A stretch of 8,316 nt of DNA from Bacillota bacterium (lineage in GTDB: Bacteria; Bacillota; Clostridia; Lachnospirales; Lachnospiraceae), in the NCBI GenBank assembly GCA_023419655.1, contig JAEZXP010000137.1, positions 1-8,316 of the forward strand. The letters run 5' to 3'. How positions within the stretch are numbered: position 1 is the first letter of the stretch; each line of letters starts with the position of its first letter. Below, piece after piece: positions 1-6,559 of the stretch. The notes under the pieces are model-generated. The model worked only from the letters and a program-made list of their open reading frames with translations, was not told the DNA's origin and did no database searches. The position numbers and the translations under genes were made by a program.

Positions 1-492
1 CTTAAACGTCGTCTTCTTCCCGTCATCGGTCGTCATCTTTGCCCGGCTCTTTCCAAAATTCATAACCTTATTATTTCCTCCGCCCACGGACGCCTGATTC
101 GTAAAAAAGGAAAATATTGCGATTATCACAATAAATATAAGGATATAGGGCAGGACTGTAGATAAAAACCAGTTCGGTTTTGAAATATCATGGGTCTTAT
201 ATTCCACTCCCGCTTCATTGAGAGCCTCTTCTATAGCCGTTGCATCCAATACATAAAAACTTTCCCTCTGATCCCTGTCATTAAATCTAACCTTGACTTC
301 TCCTGTCGGTACTTCCTGATTGGGATATATGTCAACATAACTAACCTTTCCCGCCTGCACATCTGCATCAAAGCGGGTACGGTTGTATGCATTCGGATCA
401 CTAATTTCAAAACTATCGGATAGGAAAACCGCTAAAAAAATTATGGCTAGAATTATCAAGTAAAAACCGTATCCCTTCATTTGTTTCCTCAC
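1..492 (-). CDS. ftsH: ATP-dependent zinc metalloprotease FtsH, N-terminal part (runs off the left edge)
   Basis: This is the N-terminal 164 codons of the membrane-anchored AAA+ protease that degrades misfolded membrane proteins and short-lived regulators. Visible parts are a first membrane segment (about residues 8-25), an extracytoplasmic domain (about 30-108), a second membrane segment (about 111-131), a glycine-rich linker and the family-typical stretch NFGKSRAKM (145-153) that leads into the ATPase. The Walker motifs and the HEXXH zinc site would lie beyond the window. I chose the GTG at 490-492 because a perfect AGGAGG (500-505) sits 7 nt upstream. An in-frame ATG at 478-480 has only a weak GAGG before it. 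The gene follows hpt by 53 nt with no convincing promoter or terminator between, so cotranscription with tilS-hpt is likely. The product call rests on the conserved N-terminal architecture, the linker motif and the hpt-ftsH neighbourhood. Confidence 0.95.
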   Translation of the reverse strand, partial: MRKQMKGYGFYLIILAIIFLAVFLSDSFEISDPNAYNRTRFDADVQAGKVSYVDIYPNQEVPTGEVKVRFNDRDQRESFYVLDATAIEEALNEAGVEYKTHDISKPNWFLSTVLPYILIFIVIIAIFSFFTNQASVGGGNNKVMNFGKSRAKMTTDDGKKTTFK

Positions 493-499
493 CAAACAA

Positions 500-505
500 C
501 CTCCT
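500..505 (-). promoter_or_regulatory. Ribosome binding site that decides the ftsH start
   Basis: A perfect AGGAGG on the minus strand lies 7 nt before the GTG at 490-492 and 19 nt before the ATG at 478-480. The spacing favours the GTG start. The protein then begins with four extra residues (MRKQ) ahead of the first membrane segment. Confidence 0.75.
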
Positions 506-545
506 AATTTGAAAATTTTCTATATAAAGATATGATATGGAACAT

Positions 546-1061
546 TTATATAACACCAACAAAAGGTAAATTCCTGAAATTCTGCTGGTAGTCCAAACCA
601 TAGCCTACAACAAATTCATCGGGAATCTCAAAGCCGACATACTTCACCTCAACATCGGTAACCCTTCGTTCCGGCTTGTCAAGCAAAGTGCATATATTCA
701 GGCTCTTGGGCGCTCTGCTGCTTAACATCTCCATCAGATATGCCAGGGTTCTTCCCGAATCAATAATATCCTCTATAATCAACACCTCTTTGTCCTGTAT
801 GGACTCGTCCAGGTCCTTAACGATACGAACCCTTCCTGAGCTGACCTTTTCATTTCCATAGCTTGAAACCGACATGAAATCCATCGTCACGGGCAAGGTA
901 ATCCTTTTTGCCAAATCACAGCTAAAGAACACACTCCCCTTCAGGATACAGATAAGATGCACACTCTTGCCCTTATAATCCTCGCTAATCTGTCTTGCTA
1001 TCTCCTTAATTCTTTCATTAACCTGCTCCTCCGATATCAGGACCCTAATATTATCTGTCAT
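546..1061 (-). CDS. hpt: Hypoxanthine(-guanine) phosphoribosyltransferase
   Basis: This cytoplasmic purine-salvage enzyme joins hypoxanthine or guanine to PRPP to give IMP or GMP. The 171-residue protein is full length for the family. It shows the LKG loop (40-42), the flexible catalytic loop SSYGN (66-70) and the PRPP-binding signature VLIIEDIIDSGRTL (93-106) with the acidic pair E97/D98. The C-terminal base-recognition region has K140 and D157. I start it at the ATG 1059-1061 because AAGGAG lies 7 nt upstream. An in-frame ATG at 1077-1079 would add six residues and lacks its own binding site. The start overlaps the end of tilS by 11 nt, which suggests translational coupling. The tilS-hpt-ftsH order is conserved in Firmicutes. 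Preference for hypoxanthine over guanine cannot be read from the sequence. Confidence 0.96.
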   Translation of the reverse strand: MTDNIRVLISEEQVNERIKEIARQISEDYKGKSVHLICILKGSVFFSCDLAKRITLPVTMDFMSVSSYGNEKVSSGRVRIVKDLDESIQDKEVLIIEDIIDSGRTLAYLMEMLSSRAPKSLNICTLLDKPERRVTDVEVKYVGFEIPDEFVVGYGLDYQQNFRNLPFVGVI

Positions 1062-2499
1062 CTTTCTTCTCCTTTGCATTTATTAATATCATAGATAGTA
1101 TTTGTTTTGTTTTATCACTGATTTTATATTTTTCACTAATCCTGTTGTCATATCCTATAATCCATAAGATATGATGACCATCCGCAATCAGAAGCAGCTT
1201 ATCCCGTTCCTCTTTAGGAATCTTTAAATCAATAAAATAGTCCTTAAGCTTTTTTCTTCCGCCCTGCTCATTAATCTGGAGGTAATCTCCCGTCTCTCTT
1301 GTCCTTAGTTTAAGAGTATTTTCTATTTTATCATAATCAAACCATTTCATACAACTATTTTTAGGAAATGGCCTGTTTTTTTCATAATTCATAACGTCCG
1401 ACTCAATATAAATGCCGCAGTGCGCATGAAAAGTCCTGCCCGGAATTATAACATCAAGCGGCTCCGCAGGCTCACCGTCCGGTATATCCGGGCCGTCTGC
1501 TTTCTTGCAATACAGCTTAATGGTATAATATTGCTTTAAAGCAATGATTCCATAAGGAAGATGAATGGTTTTGCCTACCTGCTTCTTCCCCAAAGATAAT
1601 ACATCCTCTGTATGCTTGGCTTCAATATCCTTTAGCTTCCCTGCCAGCAGACCCAAAATCCTTCGTATAATGCCCCTTTGAATGACGATATCCTCTTTCT
1701 CTAAAGCTTCTGTATCATATTCAAAGATGCCCTCATCTTCTCTTACAATGACCCTGTACCGTTCATTCATACACTTCTCAATAAAATTATACGCCTCGTA
1801 AAGATGGGCGGAGGCATTGGTGATATTGTCGATTACATTGCTGTTAATTTGCTCCCTTGCATAGGTCAGGACCCTGTTTCTAATCTTGTTCCTCATATAT
1901 GCGTCACCAAAATTAGTCGCGTCATCCTGATAGCACAGATTCTGCTCTGTCAGATAATTCTCAATCTCTTCCCGTGTCACGGACAAAATCGGACGGATAA
2001 CCATAATACTGCCGGCCTTCGTCTCCATCATAAGCATCGGCTTCATACCTGTCAAGCCTGCCACCGCACTTCCCCGAAACAAATTAAACAGGATGGTTTC
2101 TGCATTATCATTTTTATTATGTGCAATTGCCACCTTATTACACCTATTTGTTATAGAAGCCCTGGCAAAAGTCTCATACCGGACCTTTCTTCCTGCCTCT
2201 TCTTCAGAAAGTCTCTCCGCAGCCGCAATCGACACCACATCATAATGATAGGAACTAAATCCAACGCCAAGGCTGTCACACAATTCTTTTACAAAAGCTT
2301 CATCCCTGTCGGCTTCCTCATCCCGGATGCCATGGTGTACGTGTACCACAAATAACCCTACATCTGTATGATGATACAGCGTAAAAAGCATATGCAAAAG
2401 ACAGACAGAATCCGCTCCTCCTGACACACCTACAAGAATTCTGTCTCCGTCCTCTATTAAGTTCCCATCCCTTATATATCCGGATATCCTTCTTAACAT
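1051..2499 (-). CDS. tilS: tRNA(Ile)-lysidine synthetase TilS
   Basis: TilS attaches lysine to C34 of the CAU anticodon of tRNA-Ile2, using ATP, so that the tRNA reads AUA and is charged with isoleucine. It is generally essential. The 482-residue protein has the PP-loop motif SGGADS (26-31), HVHHGIRDEEADRD (53-66), the second nucleotide-site motif HNKNDNAET (127-135) and RNKIR (203-207). A C-terminal TilS domain (about 395-465) contains GGRKKLKDYFID (413-424) and a WIIGYDNRIS stretch. The common HHxDDQxET form is replaced by the Asn-rich HNKNDNAET, which keeps the His, Asp and Glu-Thr positions. I believe this form is ordinary in clostridia. The ATG at 2497-2499 follows an AAAGG at 6-nt spacing. 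It lies 108 nt after spoIIE and overlaps hpt by 11 nt. No strong vegetative promoter was seen in front of it. Confidence 0.97.
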   Translation of the reverse strand: MLRRISGYIRDGNLIEDGDRILVGVSGGADSVCLLHMLFTLYHHTDVGLFVVHVHHGIRDEEADRDEAFVKELCDSLGVGFSSYHYDVVSIAAAERLSEEEAGRKVRYETFARASITNRCNKVAIAHNKNDNAETILFNLFRGSAVAGLTGMKPMLMMETKAGSIMVIRPILSVTREEIENYLTEQNLCYQDDATNFGDAYMRNKIRNRVLTYAREQINSNVIDNITNASAHLYEAYNFIEKCMNERYRVIVREDEGIFEYDTEALEKEDIVIQRGIIRRILGLLAGKLKDIEAKHTEDVLSLGKKQVGKTIHLPYGIIALKQYYTIKLYCKKADGPDIPDGEPAEPLDVIIPGRTFHAHCGIYIESDVMNYEKNRPFPKNSCMKWFDYDKIENTLKLRTRETGDYLQINEQGGRKKLKDYFIDLKIPKEERDKLLLIADGHHILWIIGYDNRISEKYKISDKTKQILSMILINAKEKKDDR

Positions 2500-2607
2500 A
2501 TCTTTCCTTTATCAATATACTGCCCAATATACGGCGTTCTAAGTATTACGTTTATTTTAATCCTTTCCTTGTAAAATTTCAATGGCATTTTCCATACTGG
2601 ATTTTAC
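2500..2607 (-). other. spoIIE-tilS intergenic gap without a clear promoter or terminator
   Basis: These 108 nt separate a sporulation gene from essential housekeeping genes. I found no GC-rich hairpin with a T-run. There are two GTATATTG direct repeats 12 nt apart. The better -10 candidate is TATATT at 2526-2531, but it has only a poor -35 (TAAACG, 17 nt upstream). A vegetative promoter would be expected here or inside the end of spoIIE, but I cannot assign one. Confidence 0.4.
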
Positions 2608-4896
2608 TTATTTTAACCAGATTCCCGCCGTAATGATGGTCATATCATCCATGGGCACATAATTTCTCTGGGCCAGTGCGTGGTCCAGAATCCGGTTGGC
2701 AATCTCTTGAGGATTGCTGCTCTTAATATCCATAATCACCTTCTCCATATAGGCCTCCTTGTCCTCCTCCTGCAGACAATCCAGCACGCCGTCGGTTATC
2801 ATGATGATTATATCTCCTTCATATAGCTTCTTGGTTACCGAATCATAGTCTACGGCCTTAAACATACCAATCGGAAGGGTGGTAGAGCTGATGGTCTCCA
2901 CCCAATTATCCCGCTTAATAAACGTAGAAGCCGCCCCTATCTTAACGAATTCACACATACCGGTGCAGAGGTTGATGGTTCCCATATCGATGGTTGAAAA
3001 GGTCTGCTTATCCGCTTTAAGAACCAAGTTGGAATTAATCAGCCGGATGGCCGTCTCGGTCTTAAACCCGGCTTCCATAAGCTGCTCCAGCAGTGCAAGG
3101 ACCGTCTCGCTTTCATCTGCCGCCTCCTTGCCGGTTCCCATTCCGTCGGACAGGGCAATGACCATCTCACCGCTTTCCATCTTCATAACCGAAAAATTAT
3201 CTCCGGATATACTGTCCTTCATCGCCCTTGCCACCCCGGTAAGCACCTTGAATTTTGTATCCTCCACAAAGATATATTCTTCGTACTTTTTAGATAATAC
3301 GGATTTTGAAGCCTCTGACACCACGAATTTCATCCCCATTGCCTCCGATATCCATGAAGCCGTCTCCTTGGCCGTAATACAGCGGTTCCTTCCCGCCGCC
3401 GCCGTCAGCACCAGCTCCTTTCGCTTGTCCCGCCTTTCCACTACCGTAATATTCTTCACATCTATATGCTGCGCTCTCAGCCTTCTGATTATTTTTCCCT
3501 CTTCACTTTTCATGGCCTTTGCCGCTCCGTATATGTCTCCCGTAAGCGAATAGATTGCAGTGGATACCTCCTTTAGCTGTCCTGCAATGACCTCCCTGCT
3601 TTCAGCTAGCCGGTTACTCCATATATTGTTCAGCTTAGATATTTCAAACCCTCTGTTCGTCTCCAGTACCAGCTCGTCCGAACAGATGCAATACTCCATA
3701 AAATACTCGGGAACATCCTTCGTCTCAACAAAGCCCTTCTTTTCCGCCACATCAAACAAATCACAGGTGGCCTGATAAGCCTCCGTAAAATGGGTCTCCC
3801 AGCAAAAGCTGCAATTTCTGCAATTTTTACAAAGCCGTTCGGAGATATCCTCAAAGATTAAATCAATCTCCTGCTGCTTAATCTTCGCCTGTCTCTCTGC
3901 TATCGTCTCCAGTGTCTTCGAAAGCTTTAGAAAGGATTCCGAGAATGTTTTCATTCTTGTATTGGCCAGTTTCTTTATATTGTCCACCGATAACAGGCCC
4001 TGCTCCATATTATCCTTATCATAATCCACTCTGTATATGATGCTCTTTGGCAATAACAAAAATAATAGCAGTGCAGAGCTTAATGCTCCAATCTCTCTGG
4101 CGGATACAGCCAGCTCCTCATAAATCAGACTGACAATTCCGGTGGTTAATACAAATACAGCTCCGGTGGGAATCCTGCCAAGGCTTCTAAACAATGCCGG
4201 TACAACTCCTATTATGGTAAGCAGACCCACTCCGTGAAGGGATGCTCCCCTGAGGCTTAAAGCAAATCCGGCTACCGCTCCGGTGACAGCCCCCTGTCCT
4301 GCGCCGTACTTATATGTAAATAACAATATGATAAAATATACCACGGTTTCAATCGGAGCCAGATAGAGATTTCCCGGCTCCGGTATGCCATAGATAATTA
4401 CCGCAAACATTATGCTCAGGCTTATCATTTCCTCACTGGTCATCTTTGCGCCTTTCGGCTGCTTTAGTATAAAGCCTGTTCCCATCCGGAATATCATTCC
4501 GGATATATAGGCGATGATAGCTTCCAGTGCCGCCATTACCACCAAATCTATCTTCCATCCATATGCCGCCGCTTCCATCATTGCAAATATCCCCAGAAAG
4601 ACTGCCGGCATATAAAAGTATATCCGTACCGGAAGCATTTTTCTTTTTATAAATGGGGATTCCAGCAACACAACCGAGCTTATCATTGTGAGCAGGTATT
4701 TTAATACCATGGTCGGCGGCATAGCCGAACCCATTCCTGCCAATATCGTTATAAAAAGCAAGCCCGGACCTGCTTTATCCATATACGCTGCTGTAAAATA
4801 CCCGATAGACATTGGATTTATATCAAAGAAGGATGCCCTGGCTATTACAAATCCGATTATATAGATTAAAATTGCTCTTTTTTTATTACCTTTCAT
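2608..4896 (-). CDS. spoIIE: Stage II sporulation protein E (PP2C-type serine phosphatase)
   Basis: SpoIIE sits at the polar division septum and dephosphorylates the anti-sigma factor antagonist SpoIIAA, which releases sigma-F in the forespore. The 762-residue protein has a hydrophobic N-terminal region with about ten membrane segments (about 8-288) and a central regulatory/oligomerisation region (about 295-545) holding the cysteine cluster CKNCRNCSFCW (356-366). The C-terminal PP2C phosphatase (about 560-758) has the metal-binding acidic motifs SGD (564-566), SDGMG (583-587), TDG (701-703) and DDMT (750-753), all intact. It is somewhat shorter than the 827-residue B. subtilis protein. I start at the ATG 4894-4896 because AAGGAG lies 9 nt upstream. 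A TTG-initiated extension to 4950 has no binding site and would start in the leader. Transcription is most likely from the Spo0A-type promoter at 4968-5000. Confidence 0.98.
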   Translation of the reverse strand: MKGNKKRAILIYIIGFVIARASFFDINPMSIGYFTAAYMDKAGPGLLFITILAGMGSAMPPTMVLKYLLTMISSVVLLESPFIKRKMLPVRIYFYMPAVFLGIFAMMEAAAYGWKIDLVVMAALEAIIAYISGMIFRMGTGFILKQPKGAKMTSEEMISLSIMFAVIIYGIPEPGNLYLAPIETVVYFIILLFTYKYGAGQGAVTGAVAGFALSLRGASLHGVGLLTIIGVVPALFRSLGRIPTGAVFVLTTGIVSLIYEELAVSAREIGALSSALLLFLLLPKSIIYRVDYDKDNMEQGLLSVDNIKKLANTRMKTFSESFLKLSKTLETIAERQAKIKQQEIDLIFEDISERLCKNCRNCSFCWETHFTEAYQATCDLFDVAEKKGFVETKDVPEYFMEYCICSDELVLETNRGFEISKLNNIWSNRLAESREVIAGQLKEVSTAIYSLTGDIYGAAKAMKSEEGKIIRRLRAQHIDVKNITVVERRDKRKELVLTAAAGRNRCITAKETASWISEAMGMKFVVSEASKSVLSKKYEEYIFVEDTKFKVLTGVARAMKDSISGDNFSVMKMESGEMVIALSDGMGTGKEAADESETVLALLEQLMEAGFKTETAIRLINSNLVLKADKQTFSTIDMGTINLCTGMCEFVKIGAASTFIKRDNWVETISSTTLPIGMFKAVDYDSVTKKLYEGDIIIMITDGVLDCLQEEDKEAYMEKVIMDIKSSNPQEIANRILDHALAQRNYVPMDDMTIITAGIWLK

Positions 4897-4967
4897 TTTG
4901 CTTCGCTCCTTTTGGTTTACTATTGCTGCATCGCACGGATGAACAGTCAAAATTTGTATGCCGCTCT

Positions 4968-5000
4968 ATTATAGGCATTGCAAAATAAAATCTTTGTCAA
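4968..5000 (-). promoter_or_regulatory. spoIIE promoter: TTGACA / TATAAT with 21-bp spacer (Spo0A-activated sigma-A type)
   Basis: On the minus strand a perfect -35 TTGACA (4995-5000) and a perfect -10 TATAAT (4968-4973) are separated by 21 bp, 4 bp too many for ordinary sigma-A use. In B. subtilis the spoIIE and spoIIG promoters have the same over-long spacing and depend on phosphorylated Spo0A bound at the -35. The predicted transcript would start near 4961, leaving about 65 nt of leader before the spoIIE ATG. The geometry is seen directly; dependence on Spo0A is inferred from the overlapping box. Confidence 0.85.
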
Positions 5001-5002
5001 AA
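4993..5002 (+). promoter_or_regulatory. Spo0A box overlapping the spoIIE -35
   Basis: TTTGTCAAAA on the plus strand fits the Spo0A-box consensus (TTTGTCRAAA). It covers the -35 hexamer of the spoIIE promoter, as in Spo0A-activated promoters where the regulator contacts sigma-A region 4. Confidence 0.8.
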
Positions 5003-5023
5003 TTAATCGCCGTAATCAAAAAA

Positions 5024-5035
5024 CTTTTTGACAAG
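5024..5035 (-). promoter_or_regulatory. Second, upstream Spo0A box of spoIIE
   Basis: CTTGTCAAAAAG on the minus strand contains the TGTCAAA core. Its centre lies about 32 bp (three helical turns) upstream of the box that overlaps the -35, so both would face the same side of the DNA. Weaker one- or two-mismatch versions occur further upstream on the plus strand near 5039-5049 (TCTATCAAAAG) and 5058-5064 (TATCGAA). Another lies inside the leader at 4945-4951 (AGTCAAA). Confidence 0.68.
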
Positions 5036-5100
5036 AATTCTATCAAAAGACTGTTCGTATCGAATGTAGGAGCTTAAAATGTTTTAAGATATTGAGAAAG

Positions 5101-5149
5101 GGCCATTGTAGAATCTTACCTGCATACCTGGTGCAATTCTATAACGGCC
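5101..5149. repeat. Imperfect inverted repeat (14-nt arms, 21-nt loop) in the tRNA-spoIIE gap
   Basis: Left arm GGCCATTGTAGAAT (5101-5114) pairs with right arm ATTCTATAACGGCC (5136-5149). In RNA from either strand there is one A-C mismatch and one G-U pair. The 21-nt loop contains two TGCA tetramers and an ACC/GGT pair that could extend the stem. No T-run follows on either strand, so it does not look like an intrinsic terminator. It occupies the middle of the 291-nt gap between the tRNA 3' end and spoIIE. The rest of that gap holds the Spo0A boxes, the spoIIE promoter and its leader. I do not recognise the element. Confidence 0.6.
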
Positions 5150-5180
5150 TCTGAATAGATGGATATGTAATTTTGGGCAT

Positions 5181-5187
5181 AAAAAAA
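5181..5187 (-). terminator. T7 run directly after the tRNA (probable termination or trailer site)
   Basis: On the minus strand seven T residues follow the tRNA discriminator base immediately. The tRNA acceptor and T stems would then act as the hairpin in front of a U-tract. No separate terminator hairpin is present before the spoIIE promoter. Termination here is inferred from the arrangement. Confidence 0.45.
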
Positions 5188-5261
5188 TAGCGAAGGACGG
5201 ATTTGAACCGCCGACACTGCGGGTATGAACCGCATGCTCTCGCCAACTGAGCTACTTCGCC
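5188..5261 (-). tRNA. tRNA-Met (CAU), elongator type
   Basis: A 74-nt cloverleaf can be folded fully: acceptor GGCGAAG with CTTCGCT, D-stem GCTC/GAGC, anticodon stem TGCGG/CCGCA with loop TTCATAC, T-stem GGCGG/CCGTC with loop TTCAAAT, and discriminator A. The anticodon CAT is at 5225-5227. CCA is not encoded. The first pair is G1-U72, as in the Firmicutes elongator tRNA-Met (GGC...GCTA). This argues against initiator tRNA, and against the tRNA-Ile2 that TilS modifies, which also has a CAU anticodon. It has its own consensus promoter 9-16 nt upstream. A tRNA-Met in front of spoIIE also occurs in B. subtilis as I recall it. Confidence 0.96.
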
Positions 5262-5276
5262 AAAGCCACGAAGATA

Positions 5277-5305
5277 ATTATATCTGCTTTATAATCGAAT
5301 GTCAA
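5277..5305 (-). promoter_or_regulatory. Consensus sigma-A promoter of the tRNA-Met gene
   Basis: On the minus strand, -35 TTGACA (5300-5305) and -10 TATAAT (5277-5282) are separated by exactly 17 bp. Both hexamers are perfect. The start point would be near 5270, about 9 nt before the mature tRNA 5' end, which fits a stable-RNA promoter. It lies between the divIC stop and the tRNA. Confidence 0.88.
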
Positions 5306-5317
5306 TGGTAAAAAACT

Positions 5318-5611
5318 TTATTCACTATTATTTTCTTTGAAAATAATCTCATACTCATAAACAAGTCCTAATTTCTCCCTTGCTATTTTTTCAATATACT
5401 TTTTTGTCTGTACATAGGCTTCCAGGTTCCTGATATCGATTGACCTTTCCTTTTCCTCATTAATCTGAGTTTCCAGCGTCTTCATCTTCGTATCAAGGTT
5501 CTCCTTCTTATCTTCAAGTTTCATTTTCCCAAAAGCCACAATACCGAAGATACATAAAACGACAAACACAATAATTCCGGCGCCTGTCCTCTTTTTATTT
5601 CTTCTTCCCAT
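5318..5611 (-). CDS. divIC: DivIC/FtsB-like septum formation initiator protein
   Basis: This is a small bitopic membrane protein of the divisome; DivIC/FtsB proteins pair with FtsL and help to activate septal peptidoglycan synthesis. The 97 residues have a basic cytoplasmic N-terminus (GRRNKKRTG), one membrane segment (about 12-29) and a charged coiled coil (about 34-66). The conserved C-terminal region resembles the family motif (YIEKIAREKLGLVYEYEIIF, about 72-91). I start at the ATG 5609-5611 because GAGG stands 7 nt upstream. A GTG at 5630-5632 would add seven residues without a binding site. It follows yabQ by 45 nt. The family is short and poorly conserved, so the DivIC name rests partly on the yabP-yabQ-divIC order. 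I see no strong separate promoter, yet a division gene should also be expressed outside sporulation. Confidence 0.87.
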   Translation of the reverse strand: MGRRNKKRTGAGIIVFVVLCIFGIVAFGKMKLEDKKENLDTKMKTLETQINEEKERSIDIRNLEAYVQTKKYIEKIAREKLGLVYEYEIIFKENNSE

Positions 5612-5656
5612 TATGCTACCTCTCGTATACACTTCATCAAGACATTTATTCCGGAT

Positions 5657-6262
5657 TCATCTTTTTTCCAGTCTTTCATTTGATTTTTTCTTTACTTTTT
5701 TCTTTGATTTTTTCTTTCTCTTTCGTTTTGTCTTTTGATTTGCTTTCTCACTGTCTTTTTCTTTTTTTATTTTCCGGCGGGCTTTCGCATCTGCTTTTCG
5801 TTTTTGCATATGCCTGCTTACTGATATCTTAACCGATTTTACTTTGTTTTTCAATCGCCCATATATCCTGGTAATCAATCTCTTCGTTCTATTCACGAGG
5901 AATTTAATTCCCTTGCATATATATTTTATTGCAACCCGAAACGGCCGTAATAACAAAAGAATTATACGGCTTATAAGTATCACAACCCAGTCACTGAATA
6001 TGTAATGATAGATAAGCATTCCGATTCCCATGCCCATAATAGAAAAGCCGCGGATAATTCCGCTGTTTTTCACATAAATCATTGCAAATATAAATACACT
6101 GGCTGCAACCCAGAAAAGTATATCCTGAACAGCCACAAAAAAGGTATTATGCCGAATGATTCTCCTAAGAATTCTAAGCACGTCATATGCTATAAGAATG
6201 AAGGCTCCCCATAGGACAGAGACCATAAAAAACTGCATCTGGGTGATTATCTCCTGATTCAT
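5657..6262 (-). CDS. yabQ: Spore cortex biosynthesis membrane protein YabQ
   Basis: YabQ is an integral membrane protein made in the mother cell and needed for spore cortex formation in B. subtilis; its biochemical activity is unknown. The 201-residue protein has an N-terminal block with about four hydrophobic segments (roughly 8-28, 43-63, 72-88, 92-106), typical of the family. An extremely basic region follows: from about 150 to 201 it is dominated by Lys and Arg, with runs such as KRKRKKKSKKKVKKK. The matching DNA is a long pyrimidine-rich tract on the plus strand. The ATG at 6260-6262 lies 9 nt after the yabP stop, with a GGGGG binding site in the gap. The two genes are therefore surely cotranscribed. 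Identification rests on the hydrophobic N-terminal pattern and the position between yabP and divIC. Confidence 0.9.
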   Translation of the reverse strand: MNQEIITQMQFFMVSVLWGAFILIAYDVLRILRRIIRHNTFFVAVQDILFWVAASVFIFAMIYVKNSGIIRGFSIMGMGIGMLIYHYIFSDWVVILISRIILLLLRPFRVAIKYICKGIKFLVNRTKRLITRIYGRLKNKVKSVKISVSRHMQKRKADAKARRKIKKEKDSEKANQKTKRKRKKKSKKKVKKKSNERLEKR

Positions 6263-6271
6263 ACAGTCCCC

Positions 6272-6559
6272 CTATTTAAAAAGCCTGCCAAGCAAAGATT
6301 CTCCGGACTTTCCATAACCTGTAGCATCGGAATAGGTTAAGCTGTCAATTCTGCCGTCGATATCCACCTCTCCCTTTTCAAGGGTAAGACGCTTTACATG
6401 CAGTTCGCTTCCCCGAATCATCAGAACACCCTGCTCTGTCTGCAGTAAGACCTCTCCTGCATCAAAGGATAGCACATCATTCACACCGGTAATAGCCGCT
6501 GTTTTTCTTGCAACAATATTTATTTTATGTCCCTTTAAAACCTGTTGTCTTTCATCCAT
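6272..6559 (-). CDS. yabP: Sporulation protein YabP
   Basis: YabP is a small conserved sporulation protein of the YabP/YqfC family, made in the mother cell under sigma-E in B. subtilis and required for proper spore formation; its molecular role is not settled. The 95-residue soluble protein is close to the usual length of about 100. It shows the family pattern: VLKGHKINIVARKTAAITGV near the N-terminus, then a beta-rich segment with GVLMIRGSELHVKRLTLEKGEVDIDGRIDS-like strands (44-73), ending in GYGKSGESLLGRLFK. The ATG at 6557-6559 has a strong GAGGAGG 7 nt upstream. It is the first gene after a 148-nt gap with a sigma-E-like promoter and heads the yabP-yabQ pair. Confidence 0.94.
   Translation of the reverse strand: MDERQQVLKGHKINIVARKTAAITGVNDVLSFDAGEVLLQTEQGVLMIRGSELHVKRLTLEKGEVDIDGRIDSLTYSDATGYGKSGESLLGRLFK

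Noticed and set aside
1804..2355. 183-codon plus-strand reading frame opposite tilS
   Set aside because: It is antisense to the conserved tilS catalytic region, with a His/Ile/Cys-rich composition unlike a real protein and no family resemblance.
2514..2519. TATATT with TTAGAA at 17 bp as a tilS promoter
   Set aside because: The predicted start would fall inside the ribosome binding site region, only about 8 nt before the ATG, and the -35 matches 3 of 6.
2879..3553. 224-codon plus-strand reading frame opposite spoIIE
   Set aside because: It lies entirely antisense to the conserved PP2C and central regions of spoIIE, has no domain I recognise and is Ser-rich as expected from a reversed frame.
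4897..4950. Upstream TTG-initiated extension of SpoIIE by 18 residues
   Set aside because: It has no binding site. AAGGAG is well placed for the ATG at 4894-4896, and the extension would use up most of the leader.
5101..5187. Attachment site or integrated element next to the tRNA
   Set aside because: No second copy of the tRNA 3' end was seen and there is no integrase or foreign gene nearby; gene order is the conserved chromosomal one.
5690..5780. T-rich low-complexity tract as a non-coding or phase-variable element
   Set aside because: It is the antisense of Lys codons (AAA/AAG) in an uninterrupted yabQ frame. Only the possibility of length variation is retained as a finding.
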